A stretch of 64,000 nt of DNA. Origin: Clostridiales bacterium (lineage in GTDB: Bacteria; Bacillota; Clostridia; Christensenellales; Aristaeellaceae). Position numbers and translations under genes: made by a program. The stretch is taken from NCBI GenBank assembly GCA_004557125.1, contig SFET01000001.1, forward strand, positions 1 to 64,000, in the 5' to 3' direction. Position 1 is the stretch's first letter; the number at the start of each line of letters is the position of its first letter. This document shows positions 56,066-64,000 of the stretch, one piece after another. The notes under the pieces were generated by a model. That model saw only the letters and a list, made by a program, of their open reading frames with translations, did no database searches and was not told where the DNA came from.

Positions 56066-56986
56066 ATGGCTGAAATTTCCGCAAAGGTTGTTATGGATCT
56101 GCGCGGCCGCACCGGTTGCGGCATGATGGATTGCAAGAAGGCCCTGGCCGCCTGCGAAGGCGACATCGAAAAGGCCATCGACTATCTCCGCGAGAAGGGC
56201 CTGGCCAAGGCCGCGAAGAAGCAGAGCCGCATCGCCGCTGAGGGCGTGGTCGGCGCGTACATCTGCAAGGAGTGCGGCACCGGCGCTCTGGTCGAAGTCA
56301 ACTGCGAGACCGACTTCGTCGCCAACACCCCCGAGTTCAAGGAGATGGTGCAGGCCATCGCCAAGACCATCGCTTCCGCCAATCCCGCCGACGTCGACGC
56401 CCTGCTGACCTGCAAGGTCGCCGATGGCGAGCAGACCGTGGGCGATCTGATCACCGAGAAGACCGCCAAGATCGGCGAGAAGATCTCCGTGCGCCGCTTC
56501 GTGCGCTACGACGGCAAGGACGGCATCGTGGATTCCTACATCCACATGGGCGGCAAGGTTGGCGTTCTGGTTCTGGCCCAGGGCGAGAAGAACGACACCG
56601 TGGCCGAGGTGCTGCATGACGTCGCGCTGCAGATCGCAGCCGCTTCCCCCGTCGCTCCCGAGTACGTCACCCGCGATCAGGTCAATCCCGAGCACCTGCA
56701 TCACGAGACCGAGATTCTGGCCGCACAGGCCCGCAACGAGGGCAAGCCCGAGAAGATCATCGAGAAGATGGTTCAGGGCCGCATCAACAAGTTCTATGAG
56801 GAAGTCTGCCTTCTGGAGCAGGTCTTCGTCAAGGACGGCGAGACTCGCGTTGGCAAGATGATCGAGAACCGCGTACCGGGCACCAAGATCGTCGCCTTCA
56901 CCCGCTACAAGATGGGCGACGGCCTCGAGAAGAAGGTCAGCGACCTGGCAGCCGAGGTTGCCGAGCAGATCGGCGGCAAGGCATAA
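56066..56986 (+). CDS. tsf: Elongation factor Ts
   Basis: EF-Ts exchanges GDP for GTP on EF-Tu. It has 306 residues: L-R-G-R-T-G-C-G-M-M-D-C-K-K-A-L at the N-terminus and V-E-V-N-C-E-T-D-F-V-A in the core, both conserved. CAGGAGGAAAAC precedes the ATG. The 97-base gap after rpsB has no terminator, so the two are co-transcribed. Confidence 0.98.
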   Translation: MAEISAKVVMDLRGRTGCGMMDCKKALAACEGDIEKAIDYLREKGLAKAAKKQSRIAAEGVVGAYICKECGTGALVEVNCETDFVANTPEFKEMVQAIAKTIASANPADVDALLTCKVADGEQTVGDLITEKTAKIGEKISVRRFVRYDGKDGIVDSYIHMGGKVGVLVLAQGEKNDTVAEVLHDVALQIAAASPVAPEYVTRDQVNPEHLHHETEILAAQARNEGKPEKIIEKMVQGRINKFYEEVCLLEQVFVKDGETRVGKMIENRVPGTKIVAFTRYKMGDGLEKKVSDLAAEVAEQIGGKA

Positions 56987-56998
56987 GCTCGCAAATCG

Positions 56999-57027
56999 AA
57001 AAGGAACGTGTCAAAGCGTTCCTTTTT
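56999..57027 (+). terminator. Terminator of rpsB-tsf
   Basis: A perfect 10-bp stem (56999-57008 with 57017-57026, arms AAAAGGAACG and CGTTCCTTTT) ends in T7. Confidence 0.9.
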
Positions 57028-57083
57028 TTCGGCCATCCCGAGCACAAATCAATAATTTTTCATGAGAAAGGCAGGACAAACGC

Positions 57084-57806
57084 ATGTATAAGCGCATCGT
57101 ACTGAAGCTCAGCGGCGAGACCCTCGCCCCGGAGAAGATTCCCGCCGACAAAAGCGCATCCCTGACCTTCGACGCGGCCCGCGTGGATCGCGCCGCGGCA
57201 GCCATCGTCAGGCTCCACGACCTGGGCGTGCAGGTGGGCGTGGTCATGGGCGGCGGCAACATCTGGCGCGGCCGCTTCACCGACGCGATGAACCCGGTGC
57301 AGGCCGACCAGATGGGCATGCTGGCCACCATCATCAATGCGCTGGCCGTGCAGGACGCCATACTGCGCCAGGGCCGCAGGGCCACCGTGTTCACCCCCCA
57401 GGAGATGACCCGCTTCGCCGAGCACTACCGCGCCGACCGCGCCGTGAAGTGCCTGGAGGAGGGCGAGATCGTGCTGCTGGCCGGCGGCAGCGGCAACCCC
57501 TTCTTCACCACCGACACCGCCGCCAGCCTGCGCGCAGCCGAGATCGGCGCGGACGCGGTGTTCAAGGGAACCACCGTGGACGGTGTGTACGACAGCGACC
57601 CCCGCAAGAACCCGGACGCGAAGCTGATCAAGGACATCAGCTATCAGGAGGCCATCGACCGCGGCCTCAAGGTGATGGACGCCTCGGCCTTCCAGCTTTG
57701 CAAGGAGCAAAAGATCCCCTGCATCCGCGTGTTCAACATGGACGATCTGGAGAACATCATCCGCGTCGCCCAGGGCGAGGACATTGGCACCGTGGTGCAC
57801 GCATAA
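57084..57806 (+). CDS. pyrH: UMP kinase
   Basis: PyrH phosphorylates UMP to UDP. It has 240 residues of the amino-acid-kinase fold: K-L-S-G-E-T-L-A at the start, V-V-M-G-G-G-N-I-W-R-G (nucleotide loop), and F-F-T-T-D-T-A-A-S-L-R-A-x-E. V-D-G-V-Y-D-S-D-P-R is the C-terminal signature. It has no clear promoter and may depend on read-through from tsf. Confidence 0.97.
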   Translation: MYKRIVLKLSGETLAPEKIPADKSASLTFDAARVDRAAAAIVRLHDLGVQVGVVMGGGNIWRGRFTDAMNPVQADQMGMLATIINALAVQDAILRQGRRATVFTPQEMTRFAEHYRADRAVKCLEEGEIVLLAGGSGNPFFTTDTAASLRAAEIGADAVFKGTTVDGVYDSDPRKNPDAKLIKDISYQEAIDRGLKVMDASAFQLCKEQKIPCIRVFNMDDLENIIRVAQGEDIGTVVHA

Positions 57807-57822
57807 TTTCATTCACACCCTT

Positions 57823-57850
57823 GATCCCGGGCGCAGCTGCGTCCGGGATC
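57823..57850 (+). terminator. 28-base near-palindrome after pyrH
   Basis: 57823-57836 pairs with 57837-57850 with one mismatch (GATCCCGG ... CCGGGATC ends), followed by CTTCATTT. It is a possible weak terminator. Confidence 0.5.
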
Positions 57851-57881
57851 CTTCATTTGGGCGCGCACTGTAAATTTTCTC

Positions 57882-57910
57882 TTGCCATTTTGCCTGAAAA
57901 CATGTACAAT
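57882..57910 (+). promoter_or_regulatory. Promoter of frr and downstream genes
   Basis: TTGCCA (57882-57887), 17 bases, TACAAT (57905-57910). Confidence 0.7.
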
Positions 57911-57962
57911 AGTATCTAGAAAAATAAGCGCTACGGGCGCATTGAGATTTGGAGGTACGCTC

Positions 57963-58520
57963 ATGTATAAGGCTACTGTCAAAGCTGCCGGCGAAAAGAT
58001 GGACAAGACCATCGCCGTCATTCAGAAGGATCTGGCCACGCTGCGCGCCGGTCGTGCAAACCCGCAGATTCTGGATAAGATCACCGTGGATTACTACGGC
58101 ACCCCCACCGCCCTCAATCAGGTGGGCAACATCTCCTCTCCGGAGCCGCGCATGCTGGTCATCGCCCCCTGGGAAGCCAGCATGATCTCCCCCATCGAGA
58201 AGGCCATCCAGAAGTCCGACATCGGCATCAACCCCTCCAACGACGGCAAGGTCATCCGCCTGATGGTTCCGGAGCTCACCGCCGAGCGCCGCAAGGATCT
58301 GTGCAAGCAGGTGAAGAAGCGCATCGAGGAGGGCAAGGTGGCCATCCGCGCCATCCGCCGCGACGCGATGGAGGCCGTCAAGAAGATGAAGAAGGACTCC
58401 CAGATCACCGAGGACGATCAGAAGGCCGCCGAGAAGGAGCTGCAGAAGCTCACCGATTCCAAGATCGAAATGATCGACAAGGTCGGCGCCGCAAAAGAAA
58501 AGGAGATCATGGAGGTCTGA
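57963..58520 (+). CDS. frr: Ribosome recycling factor
   Basis: RRF splits post-termination ribosomes with EF-G. It has 185 residues from the ATG after [25 protein letters not shown] and the late [17 protein letters not shown] are RRF signatures. Confidence 0.98.
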   Translation: MYKATVKAAGEKMDKTIAVIQKDLATLRAGRANPQILDKITVDYYGTPTALNQVGNISSPEPRMLVIAPWEASMISPIEKAIQKSDIGINPSNDGKVIRLMVPELTAERRKDLCKQVKKRIEEGKVAIRAIRRDAMEAVKKMKKDSQITEDDQKAAEKELQKLTDSKIEMIDKVGAAKEKEIMEV

Positions 58521-58649
58521 TTTGCAGACGCGCAACCGGCCCCGACCTCCCGCTCCGGAGCGATCCGGAATCCATAGAATTCCGTGTGGGCAGCTGCTAT
58601 GGGCTGCCCACGATGTTTATGATCCCATTCGATGCCAAAGGAGAGCGAC

Positions 58650-59510
58650 ATGTTCACCAACAAGCTATCCACCCTGCTGACACGCATCCTTCGCACCCAG
58701 CCGAAGTACATCACCGCCAGCGTCTCCCCCACCGCCGCAACGCCGGAACTCCAGCTGCCGCCGGATCACCTGCCCGCCCACGTGGCGATCATCATGGACG
58801 GCAACGGCCGCTGGGCTGAGAAGCGCGGTCTGCCCCGCTCCGCCGGTCACGCCGCCGGAACCGAGGCACTGCGCGACATCATCCGCGCCAGCGACGACTG
58901 GGGCATCCGGGCGCTGAGCCTGTACGCCTTCTCCACGGAGAACTGGGCGCGCTCCAAGGAGGAGGTCAGCGCCCTGATGGGACTGCTGCTGAAATATTTT
59001 AATTCGGAGATCGATGAGCTGGGCGAAAAGAACGTGTGCATCCGCATCCTGGGCGATGTGGACGGCCTGCCCGAGCCCCAGCGCGACGCAGTCAGCCGCG
59101 CCATGGAGCGCACGAAGGACAACACCGGCCTGAAGCTGAACATTGCGCTGAACTACGGCGGCCACGCCGAGCTGATCCGCGCCGCACAGGCGCTGGCCCG
59201 GAAGGTTGCGGCGGGAGAAATGAAGCCCGAGGAGATCACGAACGAAGCCTTCGAGGCCGAGCTGTACACGGCGGGCCTTCCGCCGGTGGATCTGCTGATC
59301 CGCACCAGCGGCGAGGTGCGCACCTCCAACTTCCTGCCCTGGCAGACCGCCTATGCGGAGATGATTTTCGATCCGGTGCTCTGGCCGGACTACGATCGGG
59401 CGCACTATCTGAAGAACCTGCGGGAATACGCCGCGCGCGACCGCCGCTTCGGCGGCGTGAAGGCCGCTGCGGACGGACAGACAAAAGCAAGTACGGAGGG
59501 ATCCAATTGA
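58650..59510 (+). CDS. uppS: Undecaprenyl diphosphate synthase (isoprenyl transferase)
   Basis: UppS extends farnesyl diphosphate to the C55 carrier lipid. It has 286 residues from the ATG at 58650, 6 bases after AAAGGAG. The core I-I-M-D-G-N-G-R-W-A (catalytic Asp) and D-L-L-I-R-T-S-G-E-V-R-T-S-N-F are present. About 45 extra N-terminal residues precede the core. Its end overlaps the cdsA start. Confidence 0.97.
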   Translation: MFTNKLSTLLTRILRTQPKYITASVSPTAATPELQLPPDHLPAHVAIIMDGNGRWAEKRGLPRSAGHAAGTEALRDIIRASDDWGIRALSLYAFSTENWARSKEEVSALMGLLLKYFNSEIDELGEKNVCIRILGDVDGLPEPQRDAVSRAMERTKDNTGLKLNIALNYGGHAELIRAAQALARKVAAGEMKPEEITNEAFEAELYTAGLPPVDLLIRTSGEVRTSNFLPWQTAYAEMIFDPVLWPDYDRAHYLKNLREYAARDRRFGGVKAAADGQTKASTEGSN

Positions 59511-60361
59511 CCAAGAGAGTGCTCACCGGCGCGGCCTTTGCCCTGCTGGTGCTCGCCGGCGTGCTGTTGCAGGGATGGGTGATGTTCACCCTGATCTCCC
59601 TGGCGATGGTCGTCAGCACATTTGAAATGTATCGGGCCATTCGCGCCACCGCCATCGAACCGGTGCGGTGGGCGGGCTACCTCTTCTGCGCCGCCTGCAT
59701 ACTGGCGCAGGGCGCCGGATTGTACCTTTCGAGGGATCTGCACCTGTCGATGTACGCCCTGCTTCTGAGCGTCATGGCAGCCATCATCTGCCTGGTGATG
59801 CGCGGCAAGGTCGCCGTGGACAGCCTGATGGCCACGCTGTTGCCCATGCTCTATCCGGGCATCTTCTATCTGACGCTGATGGATCTGCTGCGTCTGGAGA
59901 ACCGCGCCGTGATCACCGTGGCGCTGGTGCTGGCCTTCTTCTGCGCCTCCATCAACGACGTGTTCGCGCTGTTCACCGGCATGCTGCTGGGCAAGCACAA
60001 GCTCTCGCCCATCCTCAGCCCGAAAAAGACCGTGGAGGGTTCCATCGGCGGCCTCGTCGCCAGCGTGCTCTTTGCCATGGCTGCGCCCTGCCTGGTGCGG
60101 CTGATCTTCCGCGGAAATCCCGCCTTCGTTGCGGGCCTGGACGTGCTGCCCTCGCTGTGGACCTTCGCCATCCTCGGCCTGGTGGCCGGTGCCTTCTCCC
60201 AGGTCGGAGATCTGGCGGCCTCGATGGTCAAGCGCCACTGCGGCGTGAAGGACTTCGGTCACATTCTGCCCGGACACGGCGGCATCATGGACCGCATGGA
60301 CGGCATACTCTTTTGCGGCGTCGCCTGCGCCGTCTTTTTCAAAATCGCCGGATTGGGATAA
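59507..60361 (+). CDS. cdsA: Phosphatidate cytidylyltransferase
   Basis: CdsA makes CDP-diacylglycerol for phospholipids in the membrane. It has 284 residues with about eight helices. The C-terminal signature S-Q-V-G-D-L-A-A-S-M-V-K-R and K-D-F-G-H-I-L-P-G-H-G-G-I-M-D-R-M-D is complete. The start is the TTG at 59507 after GGAGGG, giving a 4-base overlap (TTGA) with uppS. Confidence 0.95.
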   Translation: MTKRVLTGAAFALLVLAGVLLQGWVMFTLISLAMVVSTFEMYRAIRATAIEPVRWAGYLFCAACILAQGAGLYLSRDLHLSMYALLLSVMAAIICLVMRGKVAVDSLMATLLPMLYPGIFYLTLMDLLRLENRAVITVALVLAFFCASINDVFALFTGMLLGKHKLSPILSPKKTVEGSIGGLVASVLFAMAAPCLVRLIFRGNPAFVAGLDVLPSLWTFAILGLVAGAFSQVGDLAASMVKRHCGVKDFGHILPGHGGIMDRMDGILFCGVACAVFFKIAGLG

Positions 60362-60367
60362 AACGAG

Positions 60368-61519
60368 ATGAAACAGAAAACAATTGCAATACTGGGTGCG
60401 ACGGGATCGATCGGGACGCAGGCGCTGGATCTGGTGCGCCGCCATCCGGACCGCTTTTCCGCCGCCTGTCTCACTGCACAGCGCTCCAGCGAAAAGCTGT
60501 TTGCGCTGGTGCGCGAATTTCGTCCGCAGGCCGCAGGTCTGGTCTGCGAGCCCGAGCATATCCCCGAGGATCTGCGCTTCTGCCAGTGGTTCTTCGGCCC
60601 CGACTGCTCCGTTGAGGTGCTGAAGGCCGTGAAGCCCGACGCAGCGCTCTGCGCCATCACCGGTATCGCCGGCCTGGACGCGGTGTGGACGGCGCTGGAC
60701 GTGTGCGATCAGGTGCTGCTGGCCAACAAGGAAGCCCTGGTGACTGGCGGAGACCTGGTGATGGAAAAGGCGAAGCAGCTGCATAAACCCCTGCTGCCTG
60801 TGGACAGCGAGCACAGCGCCATCTTCCAGTGCCTGCAGGCCGCACAGGGAAATCCGGTGCGCAGCCTGCTGCTCACCGCGTCCGGCGGCGCGCTGCGGGA
60901 CTGGCCCCAGGAGAGGATCGACTCCGCGCGGGTGTCGGACGTATTGCGCCACCCCACCTGGAACATGGGCCGCAAGATCACCGTGGACTGCGCGTCCATG
61001 GTCAACAAGGGCCTGGAGATCATCGAGGCCCACCACCTGTTCGGCATGCCGGTGGAGCGCATCCGCGTGGTGATTCACCCCCAGAGCATCATCCACTCCA
61101 TGGTGGAGTTTGAGGACGGCGCGGTGCTGGCCCAGCTGGGCAACCCGGACATGCGCGGCCCCATCGGCTACGCCATGGCCTACCCGCAGCGCCTGCCCTA
61201 TGACGCGAAGCGCCTGGACTTTGCGGAGATCGCGAATCTCAGCTTTGCCGCGCCGGATCTGAACCGCTTCCCCTGCCTGGGCTACGCCATCGAGTCGCTC
61301 CAGGCCGGCGGCGCCATGCCCATCGTGCTCAACGGCGCCAATGAGGAGTCCGTGGCGGCCTTCCTGGAGGAGAAGATCCCCTTCGGGCGCATTGGGCAGA
61401 TCCTGCGTGACGCCCTGGACGCCGTTCCCCAGCGCGCTGTGCGCAGCATCGCCGACGTCTATCAGGTGGACGCCGAGGCCCGGGAGCGCGCAAAAGACTT
61501 CATTCGGAGGCTGGAATGA
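60368..61519 (+). CDS. dxr: 1-deoxy-D-xylulose-5-phosphate reductoisomerase
   Basis: DXR makes 2-C-methyl-D-erythritol 4-phosphate, the committed step of the MEP isoprenoid pathway. It has 383 residues. The NADPH motif is L-G-A-T-G-S-I-G-T-Q; A-N-K-E-A-L-V, D-S-E-H-S-A-I-F-Q and N-M-G-R-K-I-T-V-D are substrate and metal segments. It overlaps rseP by 4 bases (ATGA). Confidence 0.97.
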   Translation: MKQKTIAILGATGSIGTQALDLVRRHPDRFSAACLTAQRSSEKLFALVREFRPQAAGLVCEPEHIPEDLRFCQWFFGPDCSVEVLKAVKPDAALCAITGIAGLDAVWTALDVCDQVLLANKEALVTGGDLVMEKAKQLHKPLLPVDSEHSAIFQCLQAAQGNPVRSLLLTASGGALRDWPQERIDSARVSDVLRHPTWNMGRKITVDCASMVNKGLEIIEAHHLFGMPVERIRVVIHPQSIIHSMVEFEDGAVLAQLGNPDMRGPIGYAMAYPQRLPYDAKRLDFAEIANLSFAAPDLNRFPCLGYAIESLQAGGAMPIVLNGANEESVAAFLEEKIPFGRIGQILRDALDAVPQRAVRSIADVYQVDAEARERAKDFIRRLE

Positions 61520-62574
61520 TCAAAATCCTGTATGTGCTCATCGCCGTGTTCATGCTGGGCTTCATCGTCACCATGCATGAATTCGGCCACTATCTCGTCG
61601 GCCGCCTGTGCGGCATCGGCGTGGTGGAATTCTCCATCGGCATGGGGCCGAAGCTGTTCGGCTTCAAGCGCAAGGGCATCAATTACTCCCTGCGCGCCAT
61701 CCCCATCGGCGGCTACTGCAGCTTCGTGGGCGAGGATGAAAGCAACAGCGATCCCCGTGCCATGAACAATCAGCCGGTGTGGAAGCGCTTCCTCACCGTG
61801 GCAGCAGGCCCTGCGATGAACTTCGTACTGGCCTACATCTTCTGCGCCATCCTGCTGAGCGGCTTCATCCTGGCCGAATATCTGCCGCGCATCTCCTACA
61901 TCTACGAAAACACCCCCGCAGCGGAGTGCGGCATCGAGTTGGGCGACGTGATCACCGCCGTCAACGGCACGCCCGTCAGCTTCGACGGAAGCGGCGTCAA
62001 CACCGCCACCAGCGCCATCGACGCCATCGCGCCCGAGGATCCCATCCACCTCACCATCGATCGCAGCGGCGAGACCGTGGAGATCTCCGTCAAGCGCGCG
62101 CTGGTCACCGACGAGGAAAGCGGCCGGTCCGCCTACATGCTGGGCATCGCCTTTGGCGGGCGCACCTACACCTTCCCCGAGGCCTTGGCAAGCGCCTGCG
62201 GCTACATGGTGGATTTCACCCGGGAGATGCTCGTCTCCCTCAAGGATCTGATCTTCCACGGCAGCGGCGCCGGCGACGTGATGGGCCCGGTGGGCATCAT
62301 CTCCTTCGTCAGCGACCAGGTGTACAACGAGAAGCTGTACGCCGTGGTGTATCTGATCTTCCTGCTCTCGCTGAACGTGGGCATCATGAACCTGCTGCCC
62401 ATTCCCGCGCTGGACGGCGGCCGGCTGGTGTTCCTCATCGTCGAGGCCATCCGCCGCAAGCCCGTGCCCCCGGAGAAGGAGGGCATGGTCCACGCCATCG
62501 GCCTGGGCCTTCTGTTTCTGCTGATCATCATCATCACCTTCAAGGACATCGTCCGCCTGTTCACCGGCGGCTGA
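61516..62574 (+). CDS. rseP: Site-2 protease RseP (RasP)
   Basis: RseP is an intramembrane zinc protease that cuts anti-sigma factors and leftover signal peptides. It has 352 residues. The zinc motif H-E-F-G-H lies in helix 1 (residues ~22-26), the PDZ domain follows helix 2 (about residues 130-190), and the second zinc ligand is in N-L-L-P-I-P-A-L-D-G-G-R. The position between dxr and ispG is the usual one. Confidence 0.96.
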   Translation: MIKILYVLIAVFMLGFIVTMHEFGHYLVGRLCGIGVVEFSIGMGPKLFGFKRKGINYSLRAIPIGGYCSFVGEDESNSDPRAMNNQPVWKRFLTVAAGPAMNFVLAYIFCAILLSGFILAEYLPRISYIYENTPAAECGIELGDVITAVNGTPVSFDGSGVNTATSAIDAIAPEDPIHLTIDRSGETVEISVKRALVTDEESGRSAYMLGIAFGGRTYTFPEALASACGYMVDFTREMLVSLKDLIFHGSGAGDVMGPVGIISFVSDQVYNEKLYAVVYLIFLLSLNVGIMNLLPIPALDGGRLVFLIVEAIRRKPVPPEKEGMVHAIGLGLLFLLIIIITFKDIVRLFTGG

Positions 62575-62585
62575 GGAGCACGATT

Positions 62586-63635
62586 ATGCACACGAGACAA
62601 GTGATTGCGGGCAATGTCGCCATCGGCGGCGGCGCGCCCGTGTCCGTACAGACCATGACCAACACCGACACCCGCGACGTAAGCGCCACGCTTGCCCAGA
62701 TTCGCCGCATGGCGGAGGCGGGTGCGGACATCGTGCGCGTGTCCGTCTACGACGAGGCCTGCGCCGAGGCCGTGCGCGCGCTGGTGGATGGATCCCCGGT
62801 GCCGCTGGTTGCGGACATCCACTTCGACCACAAACTCGCCATCCGCGCCATCGAAAACGGCATCGCCAAGGTGCGCATCAATCCCGGCAACATCGGCGGA
62901 GAGGCCAACGTGCGCGCGCTGGCGGACTGCCTGAAGCAGCACCGCATCCCGGTGCGCATCGGCGTGAACTCCGGCTCCATCGAAAAGGAGATTCTCGCCA
63001 AGTACGGCGGCGTGACCCCCCAGGGCATGGTGGAGAGCGGCCTGAACCACGCGCGGATGCTGGAGCGGGCGGGCTACGACGACATCGTGCTCTCCTTCAA
63101 GGCCACCAACGTGCGCACCATGATCGATGCCTGCCGTCTGGCGAACCAGCAGACCGACTACCCCCAGCACATCGGCGTGACCGAGTCCGGCACGGCGGAC
63201 GTGGGCGTGGTGAAGAGCGCCGTGGGCATCGGCACGCTGCTGATGGAGGGCATCGGCGACACCATCCGCGTGTCCATCTCCGGCGATCCGGTGCAGGAGG
63301 TGCCCGCGGGGCTGAACATCCTGCGCGCATGCGGCCTGCGCAGCGACTTCGTGGAGATCATCTCCTGCCCCACCTGCGGCCGCACCTGCATCGATGTGGA
63401 GGGCATCGCAAATGCCGTGCGCCGCGCCACGCTGGACATCAAAAAGCACATCCGCGTGGCCGTGATGGGCTGCATCGTCAATGGCCCCGGTGAGGCGAGG
63501 GAGGCCGACCTGGGCGTCGCGGGCGGCAGGGACGGCGGCGCACTGATCGTCAAGGGCCAGCCGCCGAGGGCCGTGCGCGGCGATCTCGCGGAAATCCTGA
63601 TTCAGGAGGTGCGCCGCTACGCCGCGGAGCACTGA
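62586..63635 (+). CDS. ispG: 4-hydroxy-3-methylbut-2-enyl-diphosphate synthase
   Basis: IspG is the [4Fe-4S] enzyme of the sixth MEP step and takes electrons from flavodoxin or ferredoxin. It has 349 residues. V-Q-T-M-T-N-T-D-T is the N-terminal barrel motif. Cluster ligands are in S-C-P-T-C-G-R-T and M-G-C-I-V-N-G-P-G-E-A. GAGGAGCACG lies before the ATG. Confidence 0.97.
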   Translation: MHTRQVIAGNVAIGGGAPVSVQTMTNTDTRDVSATLAQIRRMAEAGADIVRVSVYDEACAEAVRALVDGSPVPLVADIHFDHKLAIRAIENGIAKVRINPGNIGGEANVRALADCLKQHRIPVRIGVNSGSIEKEILAKYGGVTPQGMVESGLNHARMLERAGYDDIVLSFKATNVRTMIDACRLANQQTDYPQHIGVTESGTADVGVVKSAVGIGTLLMEGIGDTIRVSISGDPVQEVPAGLNILRACGLRSDFVEIISCPTCGRTCIDVEGIANAVRRATLDIKKHIRVAVMGCIVNGPGEAREADLGVAGGRDGGALIVKGQPPRAVRGDLAEILIQEVRRYAAEH

Positions 63636-63664
63636 TTTCGAGCACAAAAGCATGGAGGAAATTC

Positions 63665-64000
63665 ATGGCGGAACTCTGGAGGGAACTGATCGAGCGGGAC
63701 TGCCCGGATCTTGCGGGCGGTCTCTCTTTGTCGCGCGTATCCATATCCAAAAAGACCGGCCGGATGATGGTGCAGCTCTGCTCGGAGCGCATCCTCACCC
63801 GATCGGAGTTCAAGCGCGCGCAGGCGTCGCTGGCGGCGGCCTTCCCCACGGTGGAGGTGAAGCTGCAGCTGCGCTATCCTGCGCTCAGGGATGCGGTGCA
63901 GGCGGACGTGAGCCGCGCATCGAGACTGCTGAAGGAGCTTCTGTCCCACGACTGTCCCGGCGCAGTACACTTTCTGGACGAGGCCTCCAGCTGGAGACTG
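63665..64000 (+). CDS. polC: DNA polymerase III PolC-type, N-terminal start (cut by window end)
   Basis: The frame starts at the ATG 63665 after GGAGGAAAT and is open to the window end (112 residues). V-S-I-S-K-K-T-G-R-M and F-K-R-A-Q ... A-F-P-T-V-E-V-K resemble the N-terminal domain of PolC, and polC commonly follows ispG in Bacillota. The catalytic parts are outside, so the call rests on this end and the context. Confidence 0.75.
   Translation, partial: MAELWRELIERDCPDLAGGLSLSRVSISKKTGRMMVQLCSERILTRSEFKRAQASLAAAFPTVEVKLQLRYPALRDAVQADVSRASRLLKELLSHDCPGAVHFLDEASSWRL

Overview
The window looks like chromosome of a high-GC, endospore-forming member of the Clostridia (Bacillota). The support is spo0A, a PolC-type DNA polymerase III start, a T-box leader on leuS, the Gram-positive gene order rpsB-tsf-pyrH-frr-uppS-cdsA-dxr-rseP-ispG-polC, split transketolase genes, a bifunctional CODH/acetyl-CoA synthase cluster, strong GGAGG ribosome binding sites and SigA promoters of the TTGACA-17-TATAAT type. 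GC content is high and coding density is normal. I saw no rRNA, tRNA, CRISPR array, transposase or integrase.

Layout. 1-2065 is the late end of a prophage or phage-like element: a tail/lectin protein end, an endolysin and a holin-like protein. 2152-5657 holds a peroxiredoxin, a secreted alpha/beta hydrolase and glmS. 5992-13899 holds a class A PBP, a small membrane protein and uvrB-uvrA preceded by a LexA-type SOS box. 14125-15192 is an anchored surface protein with a Pro-Thr spacer and a GGADGPT motif. 15325-20957 is a carbon-monoxide/acetyl-CoA island: a polyferredoxin divergent from cooS-cooC-acsB. 21149-28432 holds a folate cyclo-ligase/acetyltransferase fusion, a leftward operon (sirtuin, hypoxanthine-DNA glycosylase, pyrimidine phosphorylase, membrane protein), a degenerate Nudix protein, spo0A and a hydrolase broken by an amber codon. 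28683-38240 holds pgi, a DUF3810-type protease-like protein, rluA-sfp, ddl-murF, a GNAT protein and trpS. 38655-43777 is an RNA-modification cluster (rsmH, tgt, an Rmt-type 16S methyltransferase, rsmI, another methyltransferase). 43824-49400 holds GNAT, a ROK kinase, a ROK repressor, a rearranged sugar ABC transporter and split transketolase. 49659-64000 is mostly housekeeping: secG, T-box-leuS, uppP, nitroreductase with a broken ArsR gene, then the rpsB-to-polC run.

How the genes connect. CooS, CooC, AcsB and the polyferredoxin can make and use CO for acetyl-CoA synthesis, but the corrinoid protein and methyltransferase genes are not in the window. RsmH and RsmI jointly modify C1402 of 16S rRNA, and the Rmt-type enzyme of the same cluster is of the family that methylates G1405, three bases away. 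DXR and IspG (isoprenoid precursors), UppS and UppP (carrier lipid), Ddl and MurF (precursor peptide), GlmS (amino sugar) and the PBP all feed cell-wall synthesis.

The most interesting material is in gaps and lesions. Two intergenic regions (30030-30350 and 36862-37068) are copies of one hairpin-rich element whose stems change in a compensatory way, as expected of a structured RNA or DNA repeat family. A second hairpin and direct-repeat cluster lies at 38262-38639. Several genes are damaged in informative ways: a 19-bp tandem duplication in the Rmt-type gene, a likely 1-bp frameshift in the gene after it, an in-frame TAG in a hydrolase, a frameshifted ArsR regulator, and a head-to-head junction of truncated ABC-transporter genes. 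I did not find a clearly novel defence or biosynthetic system.
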